DNA of 64,000 nt from Chloroflexi bacterium TSY (GTDB lineage: Bacteria > Chloroflexota > Anaerolineae > Caldilineales > Caldilineaceae): NCBI GenBank assembly GCA_019217005.1, contig JAHBNG010000026.1:83224-147223 (forward strand), written 5' to 3'. How positions within the stretch are numbered: position 1 is the stretch's first letter; every line of letters begins with the position of its first letter. A program made the position numbers and the translations under genes. Shown here in pieces: positions 49,181 to 58,619 of the stretch. The notes under the pieces are model-generated. The model made no database searches and was not told where the DNA came from. It worked only from the letters and a program-made list of their open reading frames with translations.

Positions 49181-49645
49181 CTACCGAGCTACAAAGTTGT
49201 TTAGCGCCAGAATCATACCAAAATGTTGTGATTCATGATAGATATTGAAGATCAGTGCCGTCTCAAAATCTGGAACGTGCAACCCACTGGTCGTCTTCAT
49301 CTCTTCAAACGTACCACCAAATTTACCCGCGGCATAGTCGGCTTCAATTTTCTCCTGATGATCCATCAACAATGCCACCAACTCCTCAGTATCTGGTTCT
49401 ATCTCCCAATCAGCGGGTGAGGTACCAGGCAAATACATCGCCGTCATCTCATCGGACACATACGCATCAAGCCCACTGCGGAGATAGCAAATTCGTTGCT
49501 GCACAGCGATAATGTGCCCCAGATTCCAAGCCACATTGTTATCATGACCGTCTGGGACCGTAAGACATTGTCTTGGGGTTAAGTCCTTGACGGCCTTATA
49601 GATCGAATTGCGCGTGTGCCGAAGGATGGGTAAGGAATAGGACAT
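49181..49645 (-). CDS. DinB-family four-helix protein
   Basis: A 154-residue DinB/YfiT-like protein of the metal-binding four-helix bundle type. It has NVAWNLGHIIAVQQRICYL and, near the C-terminus, IFNIYHESQHFGMILALN, supplying the three histidines. Members include thiol-dependent S-transferases; the substrate is unknown. The start at 49645 has an AAGGAACC site. Confidence 0.88.
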   Translation of the reverse strand: MSYSLPILRHTRNSIYKAVKDLTPRQCLTVPDGHDNNVAWNLGHIIAVQQRICYLRSGLDAYVSDEMTAMYLPGTSPADWEIEPDTEELVALLMDHQEKIEADYAAGKFGGTFEEMKTTSGLHVPDFETALIFNIYHESQHFGMILALNNFVAR

Positions 49646-49750
49646 GTTGGTTCCTTTCTTGTCAACTGATGAATCGATATATATTTCACTCGGGCAAGAT
49701 ATATCTTGCCCATACGAACGGGAAATTCTTCTTGGATATTCACTAAGGGG

Positions 49751-50608
49751 TCAACTAATCGGATGAATTTCCCCTAACAAGGCTTGCAACACATCTTCAA
49801 GCGCTGGCGTCTCCGCGGCATCTTTGAAATTGGCCAACCGGCGATAGACGTCTGCCGCTGCGCTGTGAAACTCCCCAGGCACACCTGCATCGCTTAAAGT
49901 GGCCGATATCTCATCCATCTCGCCAGCGAAGCGCCAAGCTTTGGCTGTCACCTCGCGCACGCGATGTGTCGTTTGTTCTGCAAAGTTAGAGCCGTTGCGT
50001 GACCATTGCTTTTCCAGATCACCTCGTACCCCATGCGCCTCGGCTGCGGAAACGATTGCACAAAGCAGAGCTGTCGTTCCTTTTGTATTGGCGGCAAAGC
50101 ACATCTTCAGGGCTGACGCTTTGCCAATGCCGCCCTCCACAATGTCAGTCTCTAATGGTCCACTCTGAAAACAATCTGCAACCTGCTCTGCCTCGTCACC
50201 GGACAGGTAGAGCCAAGTACTATTTGGCTTCCAAGCTGGTCCACCAATGATGCTACCATCGACATACTTGGCGCCTCCTGCTGTCACTGCTTCCCCGATA
50301 CGTTGGGTTCGGGGAGGCGAAATTGCATTGGCGTCTACGTAGAGTCCAGTAAACGAATGATCCATCACTTGATTTGCCAATTCCTCCGCTGCGCCAGGCG
50401 GGCAGACGCTGATGATGATTGGGCAGATTTGGCAAAGTTGTGCCAGGGTTTTGGCGTCCTCAAAATTCTGTTGTTGGGCGCGGGCATGCGTTTCTGTGCT
50501 CCGCCCTTCCGAGACCCAATAGACAGTGTGACCGCTGTTCTTGGCAGATGCGGCAATTGAAACACCCATCTGACCTGGATGAAGGATCCCTACATTTGGT
50601 TTGTCCAT
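49751..50608 (-). CDS. NAD-binding 6-phosphogluconate dehydrogenase-like protein (DUF1932)
   Basis: A 285-residue beta-hydroxyacid-dehydrogenase-type enzyme. The N-terminus has the Rossmann motif NVGILHPGQMGVSIAASA, then YVDANAISPPRTQRIGE and YVDGSIIGGPAW. The C-terminal helical domain has GKASALKMCFAANTKGTTALL, matching the DUF1932 group. The substrate is unknown. The ATG at 50608 has AGAGAGG upstream; the frame to 50692 reads into repeat sequence. Confidence 0.88.
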   Translation of the reverse strand: MDKPNVGILHPGQMGVSIAASAKNSGHTVYWVSEGRSTETHARAQQQNFEDAKTLAQLCQICPIIISVCPPGAAEELANQVMDHSFTGLYVDANAISPPRTQRIGEAVTAGGAKYVDGSIIGGPAWKPNSTWLYLSGDEAEQVADCFQSGPLETDIVEGGIGKASALKMCFAANTKGTTALLCAIVSAAEAHGVRGDLEKQWSRNGSNFAEQTTHRVREVTAKAWRFAGEMDEISATLSDAGVPGEFHSAAADVYRRLANFKDAAETPALEDVLQALLGEIHPIS

Positions 50609-50629
50609 GTTAATCCTCTCTATATTTTC

Positions 50630-50823
50630 GGTGGTATAGCACAAATTGTGTGAATTGCCGATCTCAGTCAGAGAGAAATCGAATTTACACAATTTGGCAT
50701 ACCACCATATTTTTGAGGCTATACCACAAAGTGTTTAAGTGCTTATCCGAAAAGTTCTGTGACGACGCATTCTTACTCGAGAAGCTGGTGGGACTCACAA
50801 TCACTTTTCGGATAGGTTCTAAG
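50630..50823. repeat. Two palindromic elements (GTGGTATAGCACAAA unit and TATCCGAAAAG copy 3)
   Basis: 50630-50707 pairs GGTGGTATAGCACAAATTGTG with CACAATTTGGCATACCACC. 50734-50823 runs from TTAAGTGCTTATCCGAAAAG to CTTTTCGGATAGGTTCTAAG, a well-preserved copy of the dispersed TATCCGAAAAG family. The latter interrupts the esterase remnant. Confidence 0.85.
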
Positions 50824-51204
50824 TAAACTTGGTCCTCGGGGGGCGACAATTTCACCTACCCACTTTGGGACAGCCTTACTTTTTTCTTTACGCCAGAGCC
50901 ACTCCGCTGATTCCGGCAAGATGACGCCACCATGTTCGCCATTATGTCCACCTGTTCCACCAACAAAGCAGTGGTCATAACCACGGAACGTAAGTGCAGA
51001 TTCCATTTGGAGGTTACTCAACCACCAATCTCCGAAGACAAGATTGTGATCATTTGTACCACTTTGTAGAAGGACTCGGATATCCCACCTGACGGACTTG
51101 CGGATTAAGGTCGGATAGACATGTCCACCTCGGATATCAGTAAAACTTCCAACATGGCTGAGCACTTTGTGAAACATATCGGCCCGCTGCCATGCAGCGC
51201 TATT
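50820..51204 (-). pseudogene. Alpha/beta-hydrolase esterase remnant (enterochelin-esterase-like)
   Basis: About 125 residues match the C-terminal part of Fes/esterase-D-type hydrolases: DMFHKVLSHVGSFTDIRGGH, IRVLLQSGTNDHNLVFGDWW, and the catalytic His region GGTGGHNGEHGGVILPESAEWLWR. The nucleophile domain is missing upstream, and the 3' end runs into the palindromic element at 50734-50823, where translation becomes repeat-encoded. Confidence 0.75.
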
Positions 51205-51266
51205 CTAATCCTGTAAATCCTGTTCATCTGTGGATAATTTATTTTTGGAATTGCCCTATATGCTTA

Positions 51267-51830
51267 TCATTCTATCCCATATCCATCTAAGAACCGACGG
51301 ACGAAATCATCAGAATCAGGTTGTGACGACACTGAATTCGATTGTAGTCCTCCAATGAAAGCCGTTGCCATAATCGGACCCAAAAGTGCAACTGCAACAT
51401 GAAATGGCGGCGCTTTGAGCAACAGTCCTTCTTCCTGATAGCGCTCAACCATCGTGATAACTTTTGAAAAGACACCTAACGCTGTTTGGATTGCTTCATA
51501 TAACTCGGGTTGCCTTGGAGCTTCCGCTAAAAGTACAGTGATCAATCGACTGCGTTTACCGAAGGCATCCTGATAATAGGCCACAACATCTCTTAGATCC
51601 GCCTCAACGTTTCCCGTATAGCGGATTTCCTCGTCAGCAAACTCCTCAACTTCCCGACGTGCTGCTGCCAAAACCAGGTTTTTCTTGTTTTCAAAACGGC
51701 GAAACAGAGTCAATTCATTGATGCCCGCAGCAGCAGCAATCTGTTTTGTCGTTGCACCCGTGTATCCTTGCTCAATGATGACTTCCATCGCTTTCTCTAA
51801 AATCGCTTCGTCGCTAATTCGTTTTGGCAC
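51267..51830 (-). CDS. TetR-family regulator
   Basis: A 187-residue TetR repressor. The N-terminal DNA-binding domain is DEAILEKAMEVIIEQGYTGATTKQIAAAAGINELTLFRRFENKKNL (read in two parts), followed by a variable ligand-binding bundle. It is divergent from the FAD monooxygenase at 52153 and probably controls it through the shared 322-base region. Confidence 0.93.
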   Translation of the reverse strand: MPKRISDEAILEKAMEVIIEQGYTGATTKQIAAAAGINELTLFRRFENKKNLVLAAARREVEEFADEEIRYTGNVEADLRDVVAYYQDAFGKRSRLITVLLAEAPRQPELYEAIQTALGVFSKVITMVERYQEEGLLLKAPPFHVAVALLGPIMATAFIGGLQSNSVSSQPDSDDFVRRFLDGYGIE

Positions 51831-51895
51831 AATTGTACCCCTCTTTTCTATAGATGTTCAGATAATGCTTTTCCACACGAAACAGTAGCTTGTCA

Positions 51896-51945
51896 GCATT
51901 TCAGCCGATCAGCCAGAGAGCTGACGAGCTGACCGGCTGAAATGC
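51896..51945. terminator. Long stem-loop in the tetR/monooxygenase intergenic region
   Basis: GCATTTCAGCCGATCAGC pairs with GCTGACCGGCTGAAATGC (18 positions, one mismatch or G-U) around AGAGAGCTGACGA. It has no T run and may be another dispersed palindrome or a regulatory structure. Confidence 0.45.
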
Positions 51946-52040
51946 CATCAACGACAAGAAAATCTTTTTCTGAAAGGCTATAGAAGTACTATCACTGCTA
52001 TCGTTTCATTGTAACAGACAAGCCACTTGAAAATGAACTA

Positions 52041-52069
52041 TTGACAAATCAATATTGCTATGATATCAT
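52041..52069 (+). promoter_or_regulatory. Promoter with overlapping palindrome for the FAD monooxygenase
   Basis: TTGACA (52041-52046) and TATCAT (52064-52069) are separated by 17 bases. The -10 overlaps the perfect palindrome ATGATATCAT (52060-52069), a plausible operator for the divergent TetR protein. Confidence 0.6.
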
Positions 52070-52152
52070 TTAATGTAAGTGCCTACTTTATTTTGGGCAA
52101 AATATAACAGATAAATTGGTGAATACAAACATATCGATTAAACAATAAAACC

Positions 52153-53232
52153 ATGAACAATAAAACGGATCTCAAAGTTCTTGTCGTAGGGGCTGGACCA
52201 ACAGGATTGACTACCGCGATTGAATTAGCTCGCCACGGCATTACTGCAAACGTATTCGACCGAAAAGAGAGCGCATCGACCCTCTCCCGAGCAGTCGGGA
52301 TCTTGCCACGGAGCCTCGATCTACTTGTTCCTTCGGGCGTGTCTGAAAGGTTACTTGCAGAGGGAGTCAAAACACGCGAAATCCATGCTTATGTGGGAAA
52401 GCGTAAAGTCCTAACAGTGCCATTACACGGTGTTCATCCACGCCAGAATTTTGGTCTTGCACTCGCACAGGATCGGACTGAAGCTGCATTGCGTGATGCG
52501 CTCACCAGATATGGCGGAAGCGTGCGCTATGGAACTGAGTTAAGTGGGTTACGCCAAGAAGCTGAACGGGTGATCGTTGAGACGGGTGATGGAAAAGAGA
52601 GTGTCTATGACTATGTACTTGGTGCGGATGGCATACGGAGCGTCACGCGACAAGCACTCGGTCTTCATTACATTGGCCATGATCTGCCGGAAACATGGTC
52701 CATTGCTGACGTTGATGCAATCAATTGGTCAAACACTCAAGTGCTCACATTCTGTCTATTAAGAGGAGGTCGAGTTGTCGTTGTGGCGCCACTAGAGGCA
52801 GAGCGGTATAGAGTCATTTCGAATACTGAAGATGCATTGGCAACCTTACCCTTAGAACTAGAAGTGACCAACATTCGTCGCGAAGGGCAGTTTCAGATCT
52901 CGATTCGGCAGGTTGCATCTTATCATCTTGGGCGCGTCTATCTGGCTGGAGATTCTGCGCACTGTCATTCGCCAGCCGGGGGCCGCGGAATGAATCTTGG
53001 TATTGCCGATGCCGCGGAATTTGCGAAACAGATGGTGACAAACACGCTGGAAGGCTACAGCACGTCGCGTCATGCTGCGGGTATTAAGGCCATCACAGAA
53101 AGTGAGCGAACCCGACGATTGGTGACTGCATCCAATCCGGCAATTCGAGCGATCACAATGACATTATTTGGTATTGTCAATCTTTCGCCTTCTCTTCAGA
53201 AGTGGATGGGACAGATGTTTCTTGGGGACTAA
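52153..53232 (+). CDS. FAD-dependent monooxygenase (PheA/TetX-like)
   Basis: A 359-residue class A flavoprotein hydroxylase. VLVVGAGPTGLTTAIELARHG is the dinucleotide fold, YDYVLGADGIRSVTRQALG carries the DG motif, and VYLAGDSAHCHSPAGGRGMN the GD motif. It is shorter than phenol hydroxylases and closer to TetX/UbiH-type enzymes. With a divergent TetR neighbour, it probably oxidises a small aromatic or antibiotic-like compound. Confidence 0.93.
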   Translation: MNNKTDLKVLVVGAGPTGLTTAIELARHGITANVFDRKESASTLSRAVGILPRSLDLLVPSGVSERLLAEGVKTREIHAYVGKRKVLTVPLHGVHPRQNFGLALAQDRTEAALRDALTRYGGSVRYGTELSGLRQEAERVIVETGDGKESVYDYVLGADGIRSVTRQALGLHYIGHDLPETWSIADVDAINWSNTQVLTFCLLRGGRVVVVAPLEAERYRVISNTEDALATLPLELEVTNIRREGQFQISIRQVASYHLGRVYLAGDSAHCHSPAGGRGMNLGIADAAEFAKQMVTNTLEGYSTSRHAAGIKAITESERTRRLVTASNPAIRAITMTLFGIVNLSPSLQKWMGQMFLGD

Positions 53233-53679
53233 GAATCGAACACCAAGGGGGCAATCATGACCATTTAAGGAATGAGCCGTAAATAACTTGGACAATTGGA
53301 GATTGTGAGAGTAGAGATAGAAAGATTCGGTCCTTGTAATCTCTAATCTCTCAGTCTCTAATCTCGCACAAACTGTACAAGTTATTAAATTCCTATTCCT
53401 AAGTATAAACGTATAACAATCCAAAGGTGCATCTCGCCTTCTAGCTGGCTCGCTTGGGTTGGCTCATTATGAGATAATATCCCAAATCATGACGCCCGTC
53501 GCATCTTGTTAGACAGACTTGACGGTTTCGATGTGCCGATTGATAAGGTAGATGGCAATCTATCTGTTCTACATCCATCAGGCAGTGGTGCCAGGTTGGC
53601 CGTCAATCAGATGAGCTTGACAAGTTCGTAGCCACTACCCGGAGTGTTGATACCCAATTTTATTTGAAAGGAAAGAAAG
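53233..53679. repeat. Gene-free region with an inverted-repeat element
   Basis: 53266-53402 is bounded by AAGGAATGAGCCGTAAATAACTTGGACA and TGTACAAGTTATTAAATTCC, a diverged member of the TTAAATAACTTGAACA family, with an inner GAGATTGTGAGAGTAGAGAT / TCTCTAATCTCTC arm. The remaining 270 bases hold nothing I can identify. Confidence 0.6.
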
Positions 53680-54066
53680 ATGAAAATTGCGTTGTGGATT
53701 GTTCAAATTCTTTTAGCTGTGGCCTTTGGGGGATCAGGTTTCATGAAACTTGTGACGCCTTTGGAAGATCTTTCGCAAATGGTTGGCCCCTGGGTGTTTG
53801 ATATGCCAGAGCTGCTTGTTCGATTTATTGGGTTATCGGAAGTTGCCGGTGCATTGGGCTTAATCTTGCCCGCTCTAACGCGCATTCAGCCGCGCCTGAC
53901 GTCACTCGCGGCTGTGGGTTTGATCGTGGTCATGATTCTTGCCGCTGGCTTTCATGCGACTCGAGGCGAGTTTAGCAGCATTCTTCCGAATATCGTGTTG
54001 CTGCTACTGGCTGCTTTCGTTGCCTATGGTCGTACAAGCCTAGCGCCTATTGAGCCGAGAAGTTAG
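53680..54066 (+). CDS. DoxX-family small membrane protein
   Basis: A 128-residue protein with four predicted helices: WIVQILLAVAFGGSGFMKL, LLVRFIGLSEVAGALGLILP, LTSLAAVGLIVVMILAAGFH and IVLLLLAAFVAYG. The FxGxxGxxKL and SEVAGALGLILP segments are DoxX-like. AAAGGAAAGAAAG precedes the ATG. Function is unassigned; relatives accompany oxidoreductases and TetR genes. Confidence 0.88.
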   Translation: MKIALWIVQILLAVAFGGSGFMKLVTPLEDLSQMVGPWVFDMPELLVRFIGLSEVAGALGLILPALTRIQPRLTSLAAVGLIVVMILAAGFHATRGEFSSILPNIVLLLLAAFVAYGRTSLAPIEPRS

Positions 54067-54313
54067 CGCAGTGTAACCATTGTCTTGGTAGAATAGAAGA
54101 TATCAGATATGAGCGTTTTGGTTCATGTCGGCGTGTGTGCGTCAAATCTTGAAGAGACGATATGATTTTGGCGTGATGGTTTGGGGTTAGATGTCGCGAA
54201 ACATGAGATAGGTGACTGGTTTTCCCCAGCCACCTATCCGCAGGCCTAGAACTCTAGTTTTGAAACCGATTTTAGGATAATCCGCGTAATTCTGCCCATC
54301 CGCAGCTCACATC

Positions 54314-55366
54314 TTACAACGGCAATGAAATCGTACATCTCTCGGCTATACTCCGATTGACTGCCTCAGTGAACTCCATATACTTCACGCCATCCTCAAA
54401 GGCTGTACGAGTAATGACTTCCTGACCGCGAATTGCGTTGACAAACTCCTCTTCCACGCGTCAGCTCCCCCACTCATCGGCCGGAATTTCAATTTCTTGC
54501 AAAGCGGTGTCGCCCTGTTGGCCTCCGTAAAGTTTATTGTTGGTCGAGTCGGTTGCGTCAACGTGCAAGGTACCCGCATCTCCATAAAGATATGCTTCCG
54601 TAGCACCGACCAGTCCGGTCACCGTGGAACACTGCAAGTGTAACTGTGCACCGCACGCCATCTGCGCAACGATGTCCAAGTGTTCGGGAATGCGAACGGG
54701 CTTCAGTTGACCAGAATCATCTTTGCGCATGGTCACGAAGGTCTTGCCCATGGCTGTCACCTCGGTTGCTTCGCCCACCCAACGCATCAATGCTTCGTAC
54801 CAAATTCCCATAAACATGATGTTCATACCGCTGAGGTCCATATCGTGTCGCCAATGGCGAGGACCGTCGGGATCCAGAAAGGCGCTGCCGTTGCTGCGGG
54901 CATCAATTGCCAGCAGATTTCCCAAGTAGCCTTCGCTAATCAGTCGCTGGATCGTTCGATCGACACCAAAGGAGAAAGGTGACGGGACAATTTGAGCGGT
55001 TAAATGGGGATTCTGCAGAGCAGCATTGTGCATTTGATGGGCTTCTGCAGCATTCCTGGCCATGCGCGCCTCACACATCACATGCTTGTTGGCTTCGAGC
55101 GCAGCAACCGTCAACCGACAATGCATGTAGGGCCAAGTTCCGATCACAATCGCATTTGTCTCTGGATCGGCAATTGCTTCGGTCCAGGTGTTGTAGATGG
55201 TTGGGATACCAAACTCGTCTGCCACCCTTTGTGATGACTCTGGGCTACGATTGCAGACACCGACGATTTCTACGCCGGAAATCGCTTGTAGCTTTGGGAT
55301 GTGATGAAGTCTCGTATTGGCACCCGCCCCAATAACACCAACGCGAATAGTCTCCTGAGTTGCCAT
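54314..55366 (-). pseudogene. Gfo/Idh/MocA-family oxidoreductase with in-frame UGA
   Basis: An NAD(P)-dependent sugar-type dehydrogenase. It has VGVIGAGANTRLHHIPKLQ, GVCNRSPESSQRVADEFGIP and the catalytic-domain motif KHVMCEARMARNAAEAHQ, where EKP is replaced by EAR. After residue 301 (PADEWGS) a TGA lies at 54461-54463. The same frame continues as RVEEEFVNAIRGQEVITRTAF and the family C-terminus, ending at 54314. A TGG (Trp) or CGA codon was probably mutated. Full length would be 350 residues, the normal size. Confidence 0.85.
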
Positions 55367-55491
55367 AGGTTTTCTCCCTTTTGTTTGTATTTGATATTCT
55401 TCATGAGCATCTATTTTTAGAATAGCCGATTCATTATACCTTGAGTTGTATCAGAGATCGAACCATATTATAATCAAAAGACTTTTCCATT

Positions 55492-55645
55492 AGAGGGTGT
55501 TTTAAAAGTCTGGGGAAAGGGCGAGCAAACGCCGGTTGAGTCACGAAGTGGTATCGAAACCAGCGTTTGCGGGTTGACCTGTTTGGGTTCGATACGCCTT
55601 CGGCTACTCAACCGGCACTAATCCCACCTTTTAAAGCACCCTCTA
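55492..55645. repeat. MITE-like element with AGAGGGTGTTTTAAAAG ends
   Basis: The terminal inverted repeats are AGAGGGTGTTTTAAAAG and CTTTTAAAGCACCCTCT. The inside carries GCCGGTTGAGT...GTATCGAAACC and its inverse GGTTCGATACGCC...GCTACTCAACCGGC. It lies directly beside the ISAzo13 element. Confidence 0.8.
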
Positions 55646-56945
55646 AGGCCAATCCAAAAAATAAAATATACGCGAGAAGGTGTTAAACTAGCTCTCCAAA
55701 AGGAGCAAAAATGACAATCTCGCCAGAAATGGTTGAAGTCTTGAAAGAGACGAAGGCCATGTTAAGTGGATACGAAAGAAGGCACTTCATGGCCCAAACG
55801 GTCAAAACGATATGCGAAGGGAGTCCGACGAAAGCAGAACGAGAGTTGGGCTGGAATCGGGCGACGATAGCCAAAGCCCTGGAAGAACTAGAAGGCGGCT
55901 TCTGTTATGTCGACCAAAGCCACCGACGTGGTCGCAAAAAAGCCGAAGACCATATCCCCACTTTACTGGCCGATATGGTTGAAATCGCCGATCAATTCAG
56001 CCAGACCGATCCCACCTTTCGACCCCCCCAATTGTACACTCGACTAACCGCCGCCGAAATGCGTACCCAGCTCATCGAGCAGAAAGGATACACAGATGAG
56101 GAATTGCCTGGCGAAGAGGCCATCCGCTTGAAGCTCAATGAGTTAGGCTATGGCTCAAACCGGGTCAAAAAAAGTCAACCAGTGAAAAAGATCCCAGAGA
56201 CCGATGCGATCTTTGATAGAATTCATCAGATCAATCAAGAAGCGGATGCAGACGAGACGGTTCTGCGCCTCTTGGGATGCCAAAGCGACGATTTTACTTG
56301 ACCGTTTCTCGAGAGAAGGATAAGTCGAGTGGTTGTCAAAGCGCTCGATCATGACTTTCAAGATAAGAAGACCGAGAAAGTCACTCCTTTTGGCATTTAC
56401 CTCCTTCAACCAAGGAACTCTTTCTTTACTTGACTCAGTCGAAAGTGACTAGTGACTTTATTGTCGACTGCCTGATTGATTTTGGGAAAGCGTACGTGAA
56501 CACTTTCCTCACGTCAAGACCTCGTGATCAATCAGGACAATGGTCCCGAAAATCATACCCGTCGGACTCAGTTTATGTATCGTCTCACTCAGTTTGTTGA
56601 GCACTATCGTCTCTCTATTCAGCTCGCCTGCTACCCTCCTTATCACAGTAAATACAACCCCATCGAACGGGTTTGGGGCCATCTTGAAAAACACTGGAAC
56701 GGTTCTCTTCTCGATTCTCTTGAGACCGTTCTCAATTTTGCCCGTTCTTTTCGCTTTAACCAACTACAACCCTTCGTTCACCTGAATTCCACTCTTTATG
56801 AGACCGGCGTCAAACTCACTCAGAAAGAGATGGACCGTTTGGAACAACGCTTCCAACGTTTACCTGGTTTAGAAAAATGGTTTGTCCTTATTCCCCCTCT
56901 CCATTCTCTCGTTCGCGTATAATTATTTTTTTGGTTTAGCCTTAG
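55643..56945 (+). mobile_element. ISAzo13-family insertion sequence (decayed)
   Basis: The inverted ends are GGCCAATCCAAAAAATAAAATATACGCGA and TCGCGTATAATTATTTTTTTGGTTTAGCC (each compared in parts), with TCTAAGGC shared just outside. The length of about 1.3 kb and the single transposase fit the family. Confidence 0.8.
55711..56922 (+). pseudogene. ISAzo13-family transposase, multiply frameshifted
   Basis: The N-terminal frame (55711-56301) has GSPTKAERELGWNRATIAKAL and QLYTRLTAAEMRTQLIEQKG. The middle survives only as pieces in other frames (DAKATILLDRFSREG, SRVVVKALDHDF, VTSDFIVDCLIDF). The C-terminal frame (56524-56922) has NQDNGPENHTRRTQFM, YPPYHSKYNPIERVWG and LEKHWNG, the DDE core. At least four shifts are needed to rebuild the protein, so it is older than the other IS relics here. 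Confidence 0.9.
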
Positions 56946-57286
56946 ACTCCGCAGCACTACAACAGAGCATTGTTCACACACATTCAATGTACTTTTATGG
57001 CTCTGCTAAGAACCTAACGAATTGCGAATTGTGAAGTCTAATTGAAAATTTTTAATGAAGTTCTTGGAAGTCATCTCGTTGCATTCACAAATGAGGCGCT
57101 TGCAGCGCAGCACTTGTGAGGCTGAATTGACACAAGATCGACAAAAAGTTGTCGATATTTTAGCCTTAATGGCCTATCCGAAAAGTGGTTGTGAGTCCGG
57201 CACGCTTCTCGAGTGAGAATAGATCGTCACAGAACTTTTCGGATAAGCACTAAGTATATCCACCCACCTATTTGGAGCAAAGCACC
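56946..57286. repeat. Gene-free region with TATCCGAAAAG element, copy 4
   Basis: 57171-57254 runs GGCCTATCCGAAAAGTGG to ACTTTTCGGATAAGCACTAAG and is the best-preserved copy, with TTGTGAGTCC and CGTCACAGAA inside. An ACAAGATCGACAAAAAGTTGTCGATATTTT hairpin-like stretch lies at 57132-57160. No gene is supported. Confidence 0.75.
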
Positions 57287-58108
57287 ATGCAAGCCCAAAC
57301 AGAATACCGCTATAATCGCTTAACCTGGCGTGAGATGAATGATGCCATTGCGTTGCAAAAAGTCATTCTCTTGCCCACCGGTTCAACAGAGCAACACGGG
57401 CACCATCTGCCCCTAGACACCGACGTCTTTCTCGCTGAGTCGGTCTGCTTGGAAGTTGGTAAACGAATTCCTGACAAGGTATTGGTGTTGCCGCCGATTT
57501 CCTATGGCTTGAACATGCATCACATCGACTTTCCTGGGACAATTCACATCGAACCGGATGTCTTTATCAACTTCTGCCTCAATATCACAAAGAGTGTGGC
57601 CTATCATGGTTTCAAAAAGATCCTGCTCGTGAATGGGCATGGCTCCAACACACCGCTGATTGACCTCGTGGCGCGCAAGACGGTTCTGGAAACCGATTCG
57701 CTCTGTGCGGCACTGAGCTACGTCTCACTCGCAATGGATGCCTTCAACGAAGTCAAAGAGTCAGAAGTGATGGCCCATGCGGACGAGCTTGAGACATCCC
57801 TCTATTTAGCCCTAGCCCCTGAGCGGGTCCAGATGGATAAAGCCGGCAAGGGCGATGACGTGATGGGCAAATATATGAGTTCAGATAGTATGTATACCTA
57901 TCCAGTGCGCTTTAATGATTATTGGGGACGCTGGACAAAGCTTGGTGTCCATGGTGATGCCACTGTTGCTACAGCGGAGAAGGGGCAGGTGATTTTGGAG
58001 GCTGCCGTATCCTCACTTCTCGAACTCGTTGAGGAGTGGAAAGAATGGCCAATTGCCGAACGCTCGGACCAACATGCTGGACCAATCGAGAGCCATATTC
58101 AGTGGTGA
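57287..58108 (+). CDS. Creatininase-family amidohydrolase
   Basis: A 273-residue metal-dependent amidase of the creatininase/MftE group. The metal ligands are in LPTGSTEQHGHHLPLDTDVFL, ILLVNGHGSNTPLIDLVARK and AHADELETSLYLALAPERV. Start and ribosome site: ATG 57287 with GGAG nine bases before; the TTG 15 bases upstream is less likely. The next gene starts ten bases after its stop, and PhyH follows, so these three form a probable operon for breakdown of a cyclic amide or ester compound. Confidence 0.92.
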   Translation: MQAQTEYRYNRLTWREMNDAIALQKVILLPTGSTEQHGHHLPLDTDVFLAESVCLEVGKRIPDKVLVLPPISYGLNMHHIDFPGTIHIEPDVFINFCLNITKSVAYHGFKKILLVNGHGSNTPLIDLVARKTVLETDSLCAALSYVSLAMDAFNEVKESEVMAHADELETSLYLALAPERVQMDKAGKGDDVMGKYMSSDSMYTYPVRFNDYWGRWTKLGVHGDATVATAEKGQVILEAAVSSLLELVEEWKEWPIAERSDQHAGPIESHIQW

Positions 58109-58118
58109 GAAAGAGTTT

Positions 58119-58592
58119 ATGAACGAAGAACGGTCCGTTACCCTGCGCTTTTTGGCTGAACCAACCGATGTAAACTTCGGCGGCAAAGTACATGGCGGGA
58201 TGGTCATGAAGTGGATCGACCAAGCTGGATATACTTGTGCAACGACTTGGAGTGGTCAATATTGCGTCACTGTCTATGTTGGAGGGATTCGTTTCTTCAA
58301 ACCCATCTTGATTGGCAATCTTGTCGAAGTCTATGCCAAGCTGATTTATACCGGTCGAACGAGCATGCACGTTGCTGTTGATGTGTGTGCCAAAGATCCA
58401 CGAGTTGGTGATTTTATCAAGACGACTCACTGCGTCATCATTTTTGTGGCGCTTGATGGCAATGGCAATCCAGTGGCTGTGCCAAGATGGGAACCCAAAA
58501 CCGAAGAAGATCATGCCCTCCACTCATATGCACAGAAGCTGATGGAGTTGCGTACAAAAGTAGAAGAAGAAATGCGACCCTATCTGATTTAG
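58119..58592 (+). CDS. Hotdog-fold acyl-CoA thioesterase
   Basis: A 157-residue single hotdog protein with FLAEPTDVNFGGKVHGGMVMKW, the Asp in WIDQAGYTCATTW, and VGGIRFFKPILIGNLVEVYAKL, as in YciA/BACH-type cytosolic acyl-CoA thioesterases. The start at 58119 gives the conserved N-terminus, although the frame opens inside the upstream gene at 58029. It lies between creatininase and PhyH. Confidence 0.92.
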   Translation: MNEERSVTLRFLAEPTDVNFGGKVHGGMVMKWIDQAGYTCATTWSGQYCVTVYVGGIRFFKPILIGNLVEVYAKLIYTGRTSMHVAVDVCAKDPRVGDFIKTTHCVIIFVALDGNGNPVAVPRWEPKTEEDHALHSYAQKLMELRTKVEEEMRPYLI

Positions 58593-58619
58593 TAGCTATC
58601 TATACATGAGGAGAAAACA

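Noticed and set aside
16960..54463. Genome-wide reassignment of UGA to an amino acid
   Set aside because: Several intact genes end in UGA at family-typical positions (isochorismate synthase, creatininase, the GT-C transferase, the YeeE transporter), and the three internal UGAs would need different residues.
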